Below, in pieces: positions 8,112 through 16,764 of a stretch of 51,466 nt of DNA. The notes below the pieces were generated by a model. The model ran no database searches. It was given only the letters and a program-made list of their open reading frames with translations, and was not told where the DNA came from. The first letter of the stretch is position 1. Each line of letters begins with the position of its first letter. The DNA lies in contig CACFTX010000006.1 in the NCBI GenBank assembly GCA_902569405.1, positions 1 to 51,466 of the forward strand, read 5' to 3'. The position numbers and the translations under genes are program-made. This DNA comes from an uncultured Pelagibacteraceae bacterium. Its GTDB lineage: Bacteria; Pseudomonadota; Alphaproteobacteria; Pelagibacterales; Pelagibacteraceae.

Positions 8112-9593
8112 TCAACCCATTGTAAAGGGGTCATCCATAGGTTTGTCTGATGTATTGAACCAAGTTGTTTTAATCCTAGTATAATCTTTAATAGACTCTA
8201 TTCCTGCTTCTTTTCCATATCCACTGTCCTTCATGCCTCCAAAAGGGGCAGAAGGTGAAATTAATCTATAAGTATTAACAAATGTAATTCCAGCACGTAT
8301 TGCATTTGAAACTCTTAATCCTCTATTTATATCTTTTGTGTAAACCCCCGAAGACAATCCATATTGATTGTCATTCATTTTGTTTATTACTTCTTCTTCA
8401 CTGTTAAATTTCATTACAGATAAAACTGGTCCAAATAATTCATTTTCTGCAGCCGGTAAATTATGATTATCACATTCAATTACTGTCGGTGGAAAATAAT
8501 ATCCTTTATTAGACATGCTATGTCTTTTACCGCCACATTTAATTTTTCCTCCTTGACCTAACGTAAGTTTGATATTTTTTTCGATGATTTCTAATTGTTT
8601 CAAACTACTTAAAGGACCCATTTGAGTATCAGCTTCCATTGGAGGACCTAACTTAATTTTATTAGCTCGATTTACTATTTTTTCTAAAAAATTATCATAG
8701 ATGCTATTTTGTATGTAAAGTCTTGATCCCGCTATACAGCTTTGTCCACTTGCGCCAAAAATTCCAGCCGTAATTCCATTTAATGCATTTTGTTGATCAG
8801 CATCTTCAAAAACAGCAACAGGACTCTTGCCTCCAAGTTCTAAACTTACCTGAGATAAATTTTCTGCAGAGTTTCTAATTATATGTCTTGCAGTTTCAGG
8901 TCCTCCAGTGAAAGCAACTCTCTCTACTAGGTTATGTGAAGTTAAAGCTTTTCCACATGGATCTCCAAATCCAGAAATAATATTTATTGTACCTTTTGGA
9001 ATTCCAGTTTTTTCTATTAATTTTGCAAACTCAAATAATGTTGCGGGAGCCAATTCAGATGATTTAATCACCACTGTATTTCCCATTGCTAGAGCAGGAG
9101 CTAATTTAACAGCCGTTAGCAACATTTGAGAATTCCAAGGGATAATTGCCGCAACTACTCCAATTGGAACTCTAGTAGTTATTACTTGCATATTAATTTT
9201 ATCGATTGGTAAAACTGTTCCTTCAACTTTATCAGCAAGACCTGCGTAGTAATCATAGTATTCGGCAATATAATTTGCTTGAGTTTTTGTTTCTTTAAAT
9301 AGTTTTCCAGTATCTATTGTTTCTATTTTTCCAAGAAGTTCAGCATTTTCTCTAAGTTGTTCTGCAATTGCTTTTAAATATTTTGCTCTTTCTCTTGGAA
9401 ATAATTTTGGCCAAATTCCTTCAAAAGCTTTTTGTGCTGCTTTTACTGCTTTATCAACATCCTTTTCACTAGCCTCAGGCACTTCTGCCCAAGGTTCGTT
9501 ATTTTCTGGATTTAGTGTTTTAAATGTTTTTTTACTTTCAGAGTCTACCCATTCTCCGTTTATAAACATTTTGTATTTTTTTAATTTAGACAT
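8112..9593 (-). CDS. NAD(P)-dependent aldehyde dehydrogenase
   Basis: Cytoplasmic enzyme of 493 residues that oxidises an aldehyde to an acid. The catalytic set is complete: Asn154 in PWN, general base Glu252 in LELGGK, nucleophile Cys286 in GQSC, and the ending APFGGMKDSGYGKEAG. Overall it resembles betaine-aldehyde / hydroxymuconic-semialdehyde type ALDHs. It is the last gene of a four-gene operon (flavin monooxygenase, PF06684 protein, hydrolase, ALDH) and overlaps the hydrolase gene by eight bases. It probably oxidises the aldehyde left after monooxygenation and hydrolysis. The substrate is unknown. Confidence 0.9.
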   Translation of the reverse strand: MSKLKKYKMFINGEWVDSESKKTFKTLNPENNEPWAEVPEASEKDVDKAVKAAQKAFEGIWPKLFPRERAKYLKAIAEQLRENAELLGKIETIDTGKLFKETKTQANYIAEYYDYYAGLADKVEGTVLPIDKINMQVITTRVPIGVVAAIIPWNSQMLLTAVKLAPALAMGNTVVIKSSELAPATLFEFAKLIEKTGIPKGTINIISGFGDPCGKALTSHNLVERVAFTGGPETARHIIRNSAENLSQVSLELGGKSPVAVFEDADQQNALNGITAGIFGASGQSCIAGSRLYIQNSIYDNFLEKIVNRANKIKLGPPMEADTQMGPLSSLKQLEIIEKNIKLTLGQGGKIKCGGKRHSMSNKGYYFPPTVIECDNHNLPAAENELFGPVLSVMKFNSEEEVINKMNDNQYGLSSGVYTKDINRGLRVSNAIRAGITFVNTYRLISPSAPFGGMKDSGYGKEAGIESIKDYTRIKTTWFNTSDKPMDDPFTMG

Positions 9594-10362
9594 TTTCTAT
9601 AAATTTTTTGATATTAATATTAACATCATCTGCACATTCAATACTACAGAGATGTTTTCCATTGTTTATTTCAATGTATGATGAATTATTTAAATCATTT
9701 GATAGCTTTTTTGACATTTCGGGAGTAGATCCTGGGTCAAGAGATCCAGTCATAACAAGAGTTTTAGTATTTATTTTTTTAATTTTTTCAATATCATCTT
9801 TATAGTAAGCAAATAATTCATATGCTTTAATGAAATTTTTTTGATCATCACCATCTTTTGTTAAAATTTTAATGAAATCTTCATAAATATTTGGATTTTT
9901 TTCAAGATATTTATCTGTAAACCATCTCTTCAAAGCAAGTTGAGAAATTGGTTTATTCAATTTTGCTAAATTTACTCTATCAACGACCTCTTGTTTTTGT
10001 TTTTCAGTTCTTTTGTAAGTTGTCGCAATTAAAATTAATGAATTAAGTTTTTTTTGAAAATCTGAAGCAAAATCTAAAGCTATTAAAGATCCAATGGAAA
10101 ATCCTACTAAGTTAATTTTTTCAACATTTAAAAATTCAATAATAGACAACAATTGTTCTACGTAATCTTCCATTTTAATTTTTTCTTTTCTAAAAGGTGT
10201 TTTGCCATGTCCAAGAAGGTCGTATGTTATCGTAGAATATTTTTTAAAATAATTTATCTGAGGTGTCCACATTTTGTGATCTAAACCTACGCCATGAATA
10301 AAAACTATTGGTATAGTTTTATTGTTAGTATAAATGTAATAGTTTTGATTATTTAGGCTCAA
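9586..10362 (-). CDS. Alpha/beta-fold hydrolase
   Basis: Cytoplasmic hydrolase of 258 residues. It has the oxyanion-hole segment HGVGLDHKMW (from residue 23), the nucleophile elbow GFSIG with Ser89, an Asp in the TGSLDPGS segment near residue 209 and a His in NGKHLCS near residue 237, so the triad is complete. Related families include RutD-type and 3-oxoadipate enol-lactonase-like hydrolases. It overlaps the PF06684 gene by 14 bases and the ALDH gene by 8, indicating tight coupling. The likely role is hydrolysis of an ester, lactone or carbamate formed by the flavin monooxygenase of the same operon. Confidence 0.85.
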   Translation of the reverse strand: MSLNNQNYYIYTNNKTIPIVFIHGVGLDHKMWTPQINYFKKYSTITYDLLGHGKTPFRKEKIKMEDYVEQLLSIIEFLNVEKINLVGFSIGSLIALDFASDFQKKLNSLILIATTYKRTEKQKQEVVDRVNLAKLNKPISQLALKRWFTDKYLEKNPNIYEDFIKILTKDGDDQKNFIKAYELFAYYKDDIEKIKKINTKTLVMTGSLDPGSTPEMSKKLSNDLNNSSYIEINNGKHLCSIECADDVNINIKKFIENV

Positions 10363-10936
10363 TACCCATCTCTTTCATATCTTGATATCTGTCACCAGTT
10401 CTTGCATGAGCTCTGCCTGTGGGAGCGCCACCTATAGCAACGACTATTTCATCTTCATTCGGAGCATCATGAATTGTAAATTCATGTGTGAGATAATAAG
10501 GTCTAAGTCCTGCATCGGTTTTATGCATCATAGGTAATGAAACTTTAGAACCTGCTGAACCTCTTGTGTTTGTAAAGCTTAAATAAGAAGTCCCACCAAC
10601 CGCACTTCTAAATTTATTTCCAAACCTTAAAGTGTGTATAAACGCTGAAGCATGTTCTATTTCCCCATTTAAACCAACCATCGCAGCTTTGCCATATGCT
10701 AAAATTTTGTCACCTGATCCAATTTCTTTTATAAGTTCTGGAACCAAAATATCTCCAAGTTTTGGAGCCAAATCTAATATTTCTGGTTTTAAATTCTCAA
10801 TAAAACCTTTTCCTGCCCAAGGATTTTGAATCACTGCGGCAACAGAAACTAATAAAACAGGTTCTTTAGCTTTTTTTCCACCTTCTATAAATGTCTTATC
10901 TACAAATTTAACAAATTTTCTTAATTTTAATTCCAT
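10349..10936 (-). CDS. PF06684 'amino acid synthesis' family protein
   Basis: A 195-residue soluble protein of the family annotated as amino acid synthesis (DUF1185 / PF06684). Recognisable features are a VAAVIQNPWAGKG segment near residue 33, the GKAAMVGLNGEIEH segment, a glycine/alanine-rich VGGTSYLSF block and the C-terminal ARTGDRYQDMKEMG. The biochemical function of the family is not established to my knowledge; the name comes from old genetic context. Here it lies between an LLM-type flavin monooxygenase (one-base overlap) and a hydrolase (14-base overlap), so it is probably an enzyme or accessory of the same catabolic pathway. Confidence 0.82.
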   Translation of the reverse strand: MELKLRKFVKFVDKTFIEGGKKAKEPVLLVSVAAVIQNPWAGKGFIENLKPEILDLAPKLGDILVPELIKEIGSGDKILAYGKAAMVGLNGEIEHASAFIHTLRFGNKFRSAVGGTSYLSFTNTRGSAGSKVSLPMMHKTDAGLRPYYLTHEFTIHDAPNEDEIVVAIGGAPTGRAHARTGDRYQDMKEMGIEPK

Positions 10937-12102
10937 CAGCTCGCTCTTTGAATATTTGATTTACCAACGTTAATTTTTGGAATTACTTCGTCATTAAATA
11001 ATTTAATGCTTCTCATACAAGCCTGATGATCAATTCCTGGAAAATTTGACCAAATTTGAAGATTTTGTAAATTTAGTTCTGACTGAAGTTCTTTTATTTT
11101 TTTTATTACGTAATCAGGAGTGCCAAATAATAAGTTTCTTTTATGTAAAAATTCATAGTTTAGAAGGTCTAATTTATTTTTTGTTTCAGGTAATTTTTCA
11201 TCTGGATCCATATGATTTCCCAATCCTCTCCAGTGGCATACCCACCTCATGTAATTTATAATATGTTCGCCTGCAAGTTTTTCAGCTTCTTCCATTGTTT
11301 CAGCTACGAACATATCTCTGACTAAAGAAATTCCTTCTCCTAATGGAACATCTCTATTTTCTGCTTTTGATTTTGCATCTCTATAGATTTCAAAACGTTT
11401 TTTCAAAGCTTTAACTGTAGGAATCCACATAATTGTGTTTAATCCATTGCTGGCAGCCCATTGAATAGATCTTTCTCCATCTACAACTTGCCAAATAGGC
11501 GGGTGAGGTTTTTGAAAAGGTTTTGGAACTACACTAATTTTTTTTATTTCATTTGTTTTAAGATCTAAAAATTTTTCACTTGGGGCACTCATATCATGTT
11601 GCCAAACGAAATTTGGAGTTGGGTATGTATAAAATTCTCCGTTGTGGCTAAAAAAATCTTCTGTCCAAGCTTTTTTTATTATTGTTAAAGTTTCCTCAAA
11701 TAACCTAAAATTTTTTGCTTGATCTTTAAGATCTGCTTCAACATTCATGTTTATTGCTTCTCTACCATAAACTCCTCTTCCAATTCCAACTTCAACACGA
11801 CCTTGAGACATCTGATCTAACATAGCTATGTCTTCCGCGAGTCTTATTGGATTGTGAAATGTAATTACATTGCAAGCTTGACCAATTCTTATTTGTTTTG
11901 TTCTAGCAGCAGCATCGGTACACATTAATAGTGGGTTTGGACAAGATTCCATTCCTTCGTGATTGAAATGATGCTCTGTATACCAAATAGAATTCCAATT
12001 ATTTTGATCGCAATAAGTAGTTATTTCTCTAGCTTCTTCTAATATTTTTGAATATGGTTTTTTATTCCAGTTCGTTGTATTACAAAAGTATCCAAACCTC
12101 AT
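10936..12102 (-). CDS. LLM-class flavin-dependent monooxygenase
   Basis: Luciferase-like TIM-barrel oxygenase of 388 residues that would use reduced FMN and O2. It opens with MRFGYFCNTTNW, has a WYTEHHF block near residue 40 (the usual E-H-H of the family), the RIGQACNVITFHNPIRLAEDIAMLD region, and GRVEVGIGRGVY. These are standard LLM signatures of the alkanal monooxygenase group. It is first in a four-gene operon. No flavin reductase gene is nearby, so reduced flavin must come from elsewhere. The substrate is unknown; ring-opening of an N-heterocycle or oxidation of an amine or sulfur compound are the main options. Confidence 0.88.
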   Translation of the reverse strand: MRFGYFCNTTNWNKKPYSKILEEAREITTYCDQNNWNSIWYTEHHFNHEGMESCPNPLLMCTDAAARTKQIRIGQACNVITFHNPIRLAEDIAMLDQMSQGRVEVGIGRGVYGREAINMNVEADLKDQAKNFRLFEETLTIIKKAWTEDFFSHNGEFYTYPTPNFVWQHDMSAPSEKFLDLKTNEIKKISVVPKPFQKPHPPIWQVVDGERSIQWAASNGLNTIMWIPTVKALKKRFEIYRDAKSKAENRDVPLGEGISLVRDMFVAETMEEAEKLAGEHIINYMRWVCHWRGLGNHMDPDEKLPETKNKLDLLNYEFLHKRNLLFGTPDYVIKKIKELQSELNLQNLQIWSNFPGIDHQACMRSIKLFNDEVIPKINVGKSNIQRAS

Positions 12103-12202
12103 GTACTCTCCTTAATAACAAAATTTTAAAAGGACCTATCCCACTTTCGTATTGGAAATAACGACGAGTTATGTATCGCTTTATCTATTAATATTATTAT
12201 TG

Positions 12203-13171
12203 TTATCTTTGATATTCAATGAATTTTTTTAGAGACTGGTTGAGGAATTTTTCATAGATTAAAGCATTATTTGTTGCTGCGTTTCCATTTAAAAATGATT
12301 TACTCATTTTAAAATCATAAGATGGTTCAAAAAAGAAAGGTATCGACATCCTTTTTTTTTTATTCCACAGCACTCTATGATTTGTTGCTTTAAATTTTCC
12401 TTTACTTAAAAATTCAAGAGCTCTTCCGGTGTTAACAACTAAAGCTTTTTTATTAAAAGGAACATCATACCATTTTTTATTCTTTCTATTTTGAACCTGT
12501 AAACCACCTTTTTTATCTTGATAAAGAATTGTAAATATTCCACTATCAACGTGAGTTTCGCATCCTAATGCGACACCATCTTGCCTAGAAATTTCCACAG
12601 GTCTATTTTGGTTTGGATAATAGTTAAACCTTAAAGTGCTTAAGGTTTTTAATCTAGAAAAAGCCTTTTTAGAGTTGTTAATATCTTTTTTGTACAACTT
12701 AATTATACACTTGAACAAAGTTTCTCCTAAAAAAAATATATCATCAAAATAGTTTGATAAAATTTTAATTGATTTTTTGTCAATTGATTTAGTTAAATCC
12801 AAATATTCTATATATTGATTTTTAGTTATATCAGCATATTTTTTTGTAACTTTTAAATCTCCAATATCCAAACCTTCTTTTCCATTTACATCGTTTGGAA
12901 AATATCCTCTATAAATATTCTTATTTTTAGAATTCCATTTTTTTGGTGAAAGTTTTTTTTTATTTTTATCAGATGAATTAAAAAATTTGTTACCAGTACT
13001 ACAAATATTTCTTATATTTTTTTGGCTTATTCCATGCCCTGTGATTTGAAAAAAACCAATGTTTATACAAGCTTTTTTAATTTTATTAATTGTATCAATC
13101 GATTTTGAAGACTTGAAACCATTTCTTACTATTGAAGAGATATTAATTGTAGGAATTATATTTTTAGACAT
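12203..13171 (-). CDS. Isopenicillin-N-synthase-type Fe(II)/2-oxoglutarate oxygenase
   Basis: The 322-residue protein has the two-part layout of this family: an N-terminal DIOX_N-like region (GFFQITGHGI near residue 40) and a C-terminal jelly-roll. Iron ligands are His207, Asp209 (THVDSG) and His265 (TNHRV), and the 2-oxoglutarate motif RxS is Arg274-Ser276. It is the third gene of an operon after an amidinotransferase and a DMT transporter, with no gap to the latter. Members of this family hydroxylate or break down arginine and homoarginine (ethylene-forming enzyme, homoarginine 6-hydroxylase), so a guanidino substrate is a fair inference, not shown. Confidence 0.87.
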   Translation of the reverse strand: MSKNIIPTINISSIVRNGFKSSKSIDTINKIKKACINIGFFQITGHGISQKNIRNICSTGNKFFNSSDKNKKKLSPKKWNSKNKNIYRGYFPNDVNGKEGLDIGDLKVTKKYADITKNQYIEYLDLTKSIDKKSIKILSNYFDDIFFLGETLFKCIIKLYKKDINNSKKAFSRLKTLSTLRFNYYPNQNRPVEISRQDGVALGCETHVDSGIFTILYQDKKGGLQVQNRKNKKWYDVPFNKKALVVNTGRALEFLSKGKFKATNHRVLWNKKKRMSIPFFFEPSYDFKMSKSFLNGNAATNNALIYEKFLNQSLKKFIEYQR

Positions 13172-14122
13172 TTATCTTAGAGGTTTTTCAGTTGTTATAG
13201 ATTGGTCTTGAACTTTTTCACGCATAAAAATATAAATACCACTAGACACAATTATTAATATTCCAATTACTGTAGTTAAGCTCGGTATTTCTTTAAAATA
13301 CAACCAACCTATTAATGATGACCATAATAATATTGAATATTCAAAAGGTGAAACTACTGCAGGCGACGCTATGCTATAAGCTGAAAATAAAAGCAGAAAA
13401 GCAAGCGTTGCAGTGATTCCAGTTGTTACCATAAATAATATACTAGCTTCTAAATCTATAAACCACTCTCTAAAGATAAATTGTGAAGCAGCATGATTTG
13501 ATGTGTTGTATTGTCCGTCACCAATAATAAAATAAAACACAGAACTAATAATTATAGCCCCAATATAAAAAGCAAATGTTTGAGTATAAACGCTATCTTT
13601 ATCTGAGGTTTTTTTAATTATAATCATTGATAGCGAATAACAGAATGCACATAAAATAGGCAACAAACTTAAATAGTTAAAATCATTAAAATCTGGATTT
13701 AAAGTTATATACACACCAATAAAACCCACTGCTATTGCAGACCATCTTCTGAGTCCTATTTCTTCTTTTAAAAAAAAATGTGCAAATATTGTAATTAGAA
13801 AAGGAGTAACAAAAAATAAAGCTGTAGCGGTACTAAGAGGTAAGACAGCTAAAGAAACATAAAAAGAACTAAAACCAAAAAAGAATAGTATTACACGACA
13901 GAAAGTTAGTAACGGGTATTGACTTTTAAATATTATTGGTTTTTTTGTTAATTTTAAAAATATTAAAATAAGGCCAAAGCTTACTAAAGTTCTTATTAAA
14001 TAAACTTCATAAAGTGAAACAAAACTATAGATGTGTTTCATAATCCCGTCTTGCACGGAAAAAACCAACATGGCTAACAATATGAGAATTATTCCTCTAG
14101 GATTATTATTTTTTGAAGCCAT
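13172..14122 (-). CDS. DMT-superfamily (EamA) transporter
   Basis: Membrane protein of 316 residues with about ten hydrophobic segments arranged as two EamA repeats. The first half starts LILLAMLVFSVQDGIMKH and the second near residue 148 with LSLLPILCAFCYSLSMI. The STATALFFVTPFLITIFAHFFLKEEIGLRRW block closing the first repeat is typical. Family members mostly export amino acids or metabolites. It lies between the amidinotransferase gene (18 bases upstream) and the 2-oxoglutarate oxygenase gene, so it may move the amidinotransferase product. A second amidinotransferase elsewhere in the window also has a DMT partner. Confidence 0.87.
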   Translation of the reverse strand: MASKNNNPRGIILILLAMLVFSVQDGIMKHIYSFVSLYEVYLIRTLVSFGLILIFLKLTKKPIIFKSQYPLLTFCRVILFFFGFSSFYVSLAVLPLSTATALFFVTPFLITIFAHFFLKEEIGLRRWSAIAVGFIGVYITLNPDFNDFNYLSLLPILCAFCYSLSMIIIKKTSDKDSVYTQTFAFYIGAIIISSVFYFIIGDGQYNTSNHAASQFIFREWFIDLEASILFMVTTGITATLAFLLLFSAYSIASPAVVSPFEYSILLWSSLIGWLYFKEIPSLTTVIGILIIVSSGIYIFMREKVQDQSITTEKPLR

Positions 14123-14140
14123 TCGCTTCTATATCACATA

Positions 14141-15250
14141 CTATTGCTTAGGAAAATAATCTTGTAATTCACCTTCTCTATAAACATCTGTTGTACTGCA
14201 GTGTAGACTTCCACCAAAGCCATAAGCTTCTCTAAAATCTATAGGTAAAACTTCCATACCCAATTTATCAAGCTGTTCAGCTTGATATACTTCACTTTTT
14301 TCTACACATACTGTTTTTGGATCTAAAACTAAAATATTCATCGATAACCATATTGAATAATAAGTTAAAGGAGGAGGAGAATTATGCGCTGGTTGTGCCG
14401 CTTCAATAATTTTCCAACCGTTATCCTCAAAAAGTTTTCTTTGTTCTTTAGGAAGTTTTCTTACAGGGTTATTTAGTATTAGACCAGGTTTGATCGGGGT
14501 AAAAGTTGCATCTATATGAATAGGGTAGGGATCTCCCGGAAAATTTACTGTATGAACACGATGATCAGGAAAATGTCTTTTTAACCAGTCTATACCTTTT
14601 AAATTTGTTGTAAAACCATGTTGAACAATTAAGTCTTTACCAAATCTTAAGATATCTGCCGCATCAAAAAGAGGTTCCTCTTCAGTTGTAACAAAATATT
14701 TTTTCTCAGCCCATTCCAATCGTTGTTCAATACTTACTTCATCAGACAAATAATTTTTATGATAATCTTTATCTGTCAATCTAGGTTTAGGTGCAGACTC
14801 ATGTTTCATGTCTGGATCTTCCATAAAGTACTGTTGTATCAATGGTCTATAAGCTAAATATTCAAACCATCGGCATCGAAAGCTCATAGTTGCTTCTAAC
14901 ATTTCTTTTCCAACAGTAATAATTACATCTCTGGATGGCATACATCCAAACATGTGTTCTGCTTTCCAGTCTGGTGTAGCAATTTTTTCATCAAATTTTA
15001 AAGGAGTTGGTCTATCAACTCTTATACCTCTACTCTCTAATGTTTTTACAAATTTATCTAAAAGTTCATTTGATTTATCTATAGAATCTTGTGTTCTTCT
15101 ACCATGTTTTCCTTTCATGACTGAGTCCGGAGGAATCTTAACATCTACTGCAGGCTCAGGAGCAGGTATACAACAATTATCTGCTCTTCCAACAATTACA
15201 TGTTTTAAGGGGTCCCATTCATTCCAACTACTTACAATAGTTTTTTTCAT
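14141..15250 (-). CDS. Glycine amidinotransferase-like enzyme (copy 1)
   Basis: Cytoplasmic enzyme of 369 residues in the arginine:glycine amidinotransferase (AGAT/GatM, StrB) family, which moves an amidino group from arginine to an amine acceptor. The catalytic positions of human AGAT can be matched: the Asp in LFDAADILRFG, the His in HIDATF and the Cys in GGSLHC near the C-terminus. It opens with VSSWNEWDPLKHVIVGRAD. A close paralog lies at 49028-50143. The acceptor is not predictable; glycine (giving guanidinoacetate), taurine, lysine and other amines are possible. It heads an operon with a DMT transporter and a 2-oxoglutarate oxygenase. Confidence 0.9.
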   Translation of the reverse strand: MKKTIVSSWNEWDPLKHVIVGRADNCCIPAPEPAVDVKIPPDSVMKGKHGRRTQDSIDKSNELLDKFVKTLESRGIRVDRPTPLKFDEKIATPDWKAEHMFGCMPSRDVIITVGKEMLEATMSFRCRWFEYLAYRPLIQQYFMEDPDMKHESAPKPRLTDKDYHKNYLSDEVSIEQRLEWAEKKYFVTTEEEPLFDAADILRFGKDLIVQHGFTTNLKGIDWLKRHFPDHRVHTVNFPGDPYPIHIDATFTPIKPGLILNNPVRKLPKEQRKLFEDNGWKIIEAAQPAHNSPPPLTYYSIWLSMNILVLDPKTVCVEKSEVYQAEQLDKLGMEVLPIDFREAYGFGGSLHCSTTDVYREGELQDYFPKQ

Positions 15251-15345
15251 ACAATTAAAATAAATAATTTAATTAATATGTATTTTCAATAATAATAATT
15301 TTAGTTTAGTGTTTAGAAAGTAGGTAAATTACCAATAAACAAATA

Positions 15346-16119
15346 ATGAATTATACAATTAAATCTATAAATTATTGTCCAGTAAAATCGTTATCATTTC
15401 AGAGCATTAATTCGTGTAACATAAAAAAGGAACTCGGGATGCCAAATGATAGAATTTTTGCTTTTTCTCGAGGCATCGATATTGAAAAAGCAAAACTAAT
15501 TGAAAAAAACCCAAATCAAAGAAAATTAAATAATTTTTTAACTTTAAAAAACTCACCTGTTTTAAATAAATATAATTTTATATATGAAAAAAATAAACTT
15601 ACCCTTGTACTGAAAGACAAGAAGTTAATTTCTGTTTGCATAGATAGTTCAGAAAGTTTGTCTTTAATTGCTGAAAAATTATTAGAACTAGAAACTTCAT
15701 TAGGAAAACCGATTTTTTTTTTAAAAAATATTGATTATCCATTTTACGATACAACGAATTCAGATAATGTTTTCAATTCTATATCTTTAATAAACCTTAA
15801 TAGCATTAAAGATTTTGAAAAAAAAATTAATAAAAGAATAGAAGCCCAAAGATTTAGAGGTAATTTTTATGTTGAGGGAATTAAAGCTTTTGAAGAAAGA
15901 AATTGGATTAGCAAAATTATTAAAATAAATAATGTTTCTTTTAAGGTAGAAGCAAATATTCCCAGATGTGTTGCTATAAACCTTAAACCTGAAACAGATG
16001 ATAATTCTTTAAACTTGCTACAGTCTTTAAAGAAAAGTTTTAATCATTTTGATATGGGTGTATATTTGAAAGCATTGAGTGATGGAAAAATAAATATTGG
16101 TGACAAAGTAGAGTATTAG
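15346..16119 (+). CDS. MOSC-domain protein
   Basis: The 257-residue protein starts with an MOSC N-terminal beta-barrel-like segment (INYCPVKSLSFQSINSCNI) and continues with MOSC-core features: RFRGNFYVEG near residue 168 and the cysteine-containing PRCVAINLKPET near residue 206. The latter resembles the RC motif that binds sulfur or molybdopterin in YiiM/YcbX/mARC-type proteins. MOSC proteins carry sulfur for, or use, molybdenum cofactor to reduce N-hydroxylated substrates. The window also encodes mobA, moeA and a Mo-formate dehydrogenase, so a cofactor supply exists. It stands divergent from the amidinotransferase operon with a 95-base gap. Confidence 0.78.
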   Translation: MNYTIKSINYCPVKSLSFQSINSCNIKKELGMPNDRIFAFSRGIDIEKAKLIEKNPNQRKLNNFLTLKNSPVLNKYNFIYEKNKLTLVLKDKKLISVCIDSSESLSLIAEKLLELETSLGKPIFFLKNIDYPFYDTTNSDNVFNSISLINLNSIKDFEKKINKRIEAQRFRGNFYVEGIKAFEERNWISKIIKINNVSFKVEANIPRCVAINLKPETDDNSLNLLQSLKKSFNHFDMGVYLKALSDGKINIGDKVEY

Positions 16120-16192
16120 TATCAAATTAATGCATAGCTGATTTCCTTAAATAGCATTATTAAAAAAAAAAAACATTAATAAAATTTTTAAA

Positions 16193-16756
16193 ATGAATAA
16201 AAAAAAGAAAAGAAAAGTTAAAATAAGAATTAAAGCTGGAATACGAAAAAATAAGCAAATTATTAAAAAAAAATTAAATAATTTTTTTGACTGGGTTAAA
16301 GGTGCGGATTTAGTAAGTTTAAAAGAATGCAATATAAACGAGGATCCTGTAAGGCCTGAGTTAGACAATGAATTTAGAACAAATTATGGAAGAAAAATTT
16401 ATGGTGTTAAATATAAAAATGAAATTCATGCAATAATGTGTTTTGCTTTTACAAATGAAATTCCAAGATCAATTGAAGAATTAGACAAGTTAAGCAAAGA
16501 TGCCTTTTTACAAAGCACTCTTAGAGATCAAAAAGTTGGAAAAATTGCCATTGCTTATACAGTTTGGTCTAAAAAAAAAGGTGGCGGTAAATTAATTGTA
16601 AAAGAAGTTTTTAAAATGATTAAAAAATCTAATCATCTTAATAGACTAGTTACATTATCTCCTCTAACAGATATGGCAACTAAGTTTCACTTAAGAAATA
16701 AAGCAAAACTTATAAGAGTAAATGAAACGACACAAAACTTTGAATATACAAAATAA
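16193..16756 (+). CDS. Hypothetical basic protein, possible GNAT fold
   Basis: A 187-residue protein that I do not recognise with confidence. The first 30 residues are extremely Lys/Arg-rich. Later parts suggest an acetyltransferase-like fold: a strand ending KIAIAYTVWS, a KKGGGKLIVKEVFKMI stretch resembling the GNAT acetyl-CoA loop plus helix, then LVTLSPLTDMATKFHLRNKAKLI, which matches the usual strand-helix end of GNAT proteins. It follows the MOSC gene after 73 bases and converges on the GMC oxidoreductase gene with only eight bases between stops. It could bind nucleic acid through its basic head. Function unknown. Confidence 0.65.
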   Translation: MNKKKKRKVKIRIKAGIRKNKQIIKKKLNNFFDWVKGADLVSLKECNINEDPVRPELDNEFRTNYGRKIYGVKYKNEIHAIMCFAFTNEIPRSIEELDKLSKDAFLQSTLRDQKVGKIAIAYTVWSKKKGGGKLIVKEVFKMIKKSNHLNRLVTLSPLTDMATKFHLRNKAKLIRVNETTQNFEYTK

Positions 16757-16764
16757 ACTAAGAA

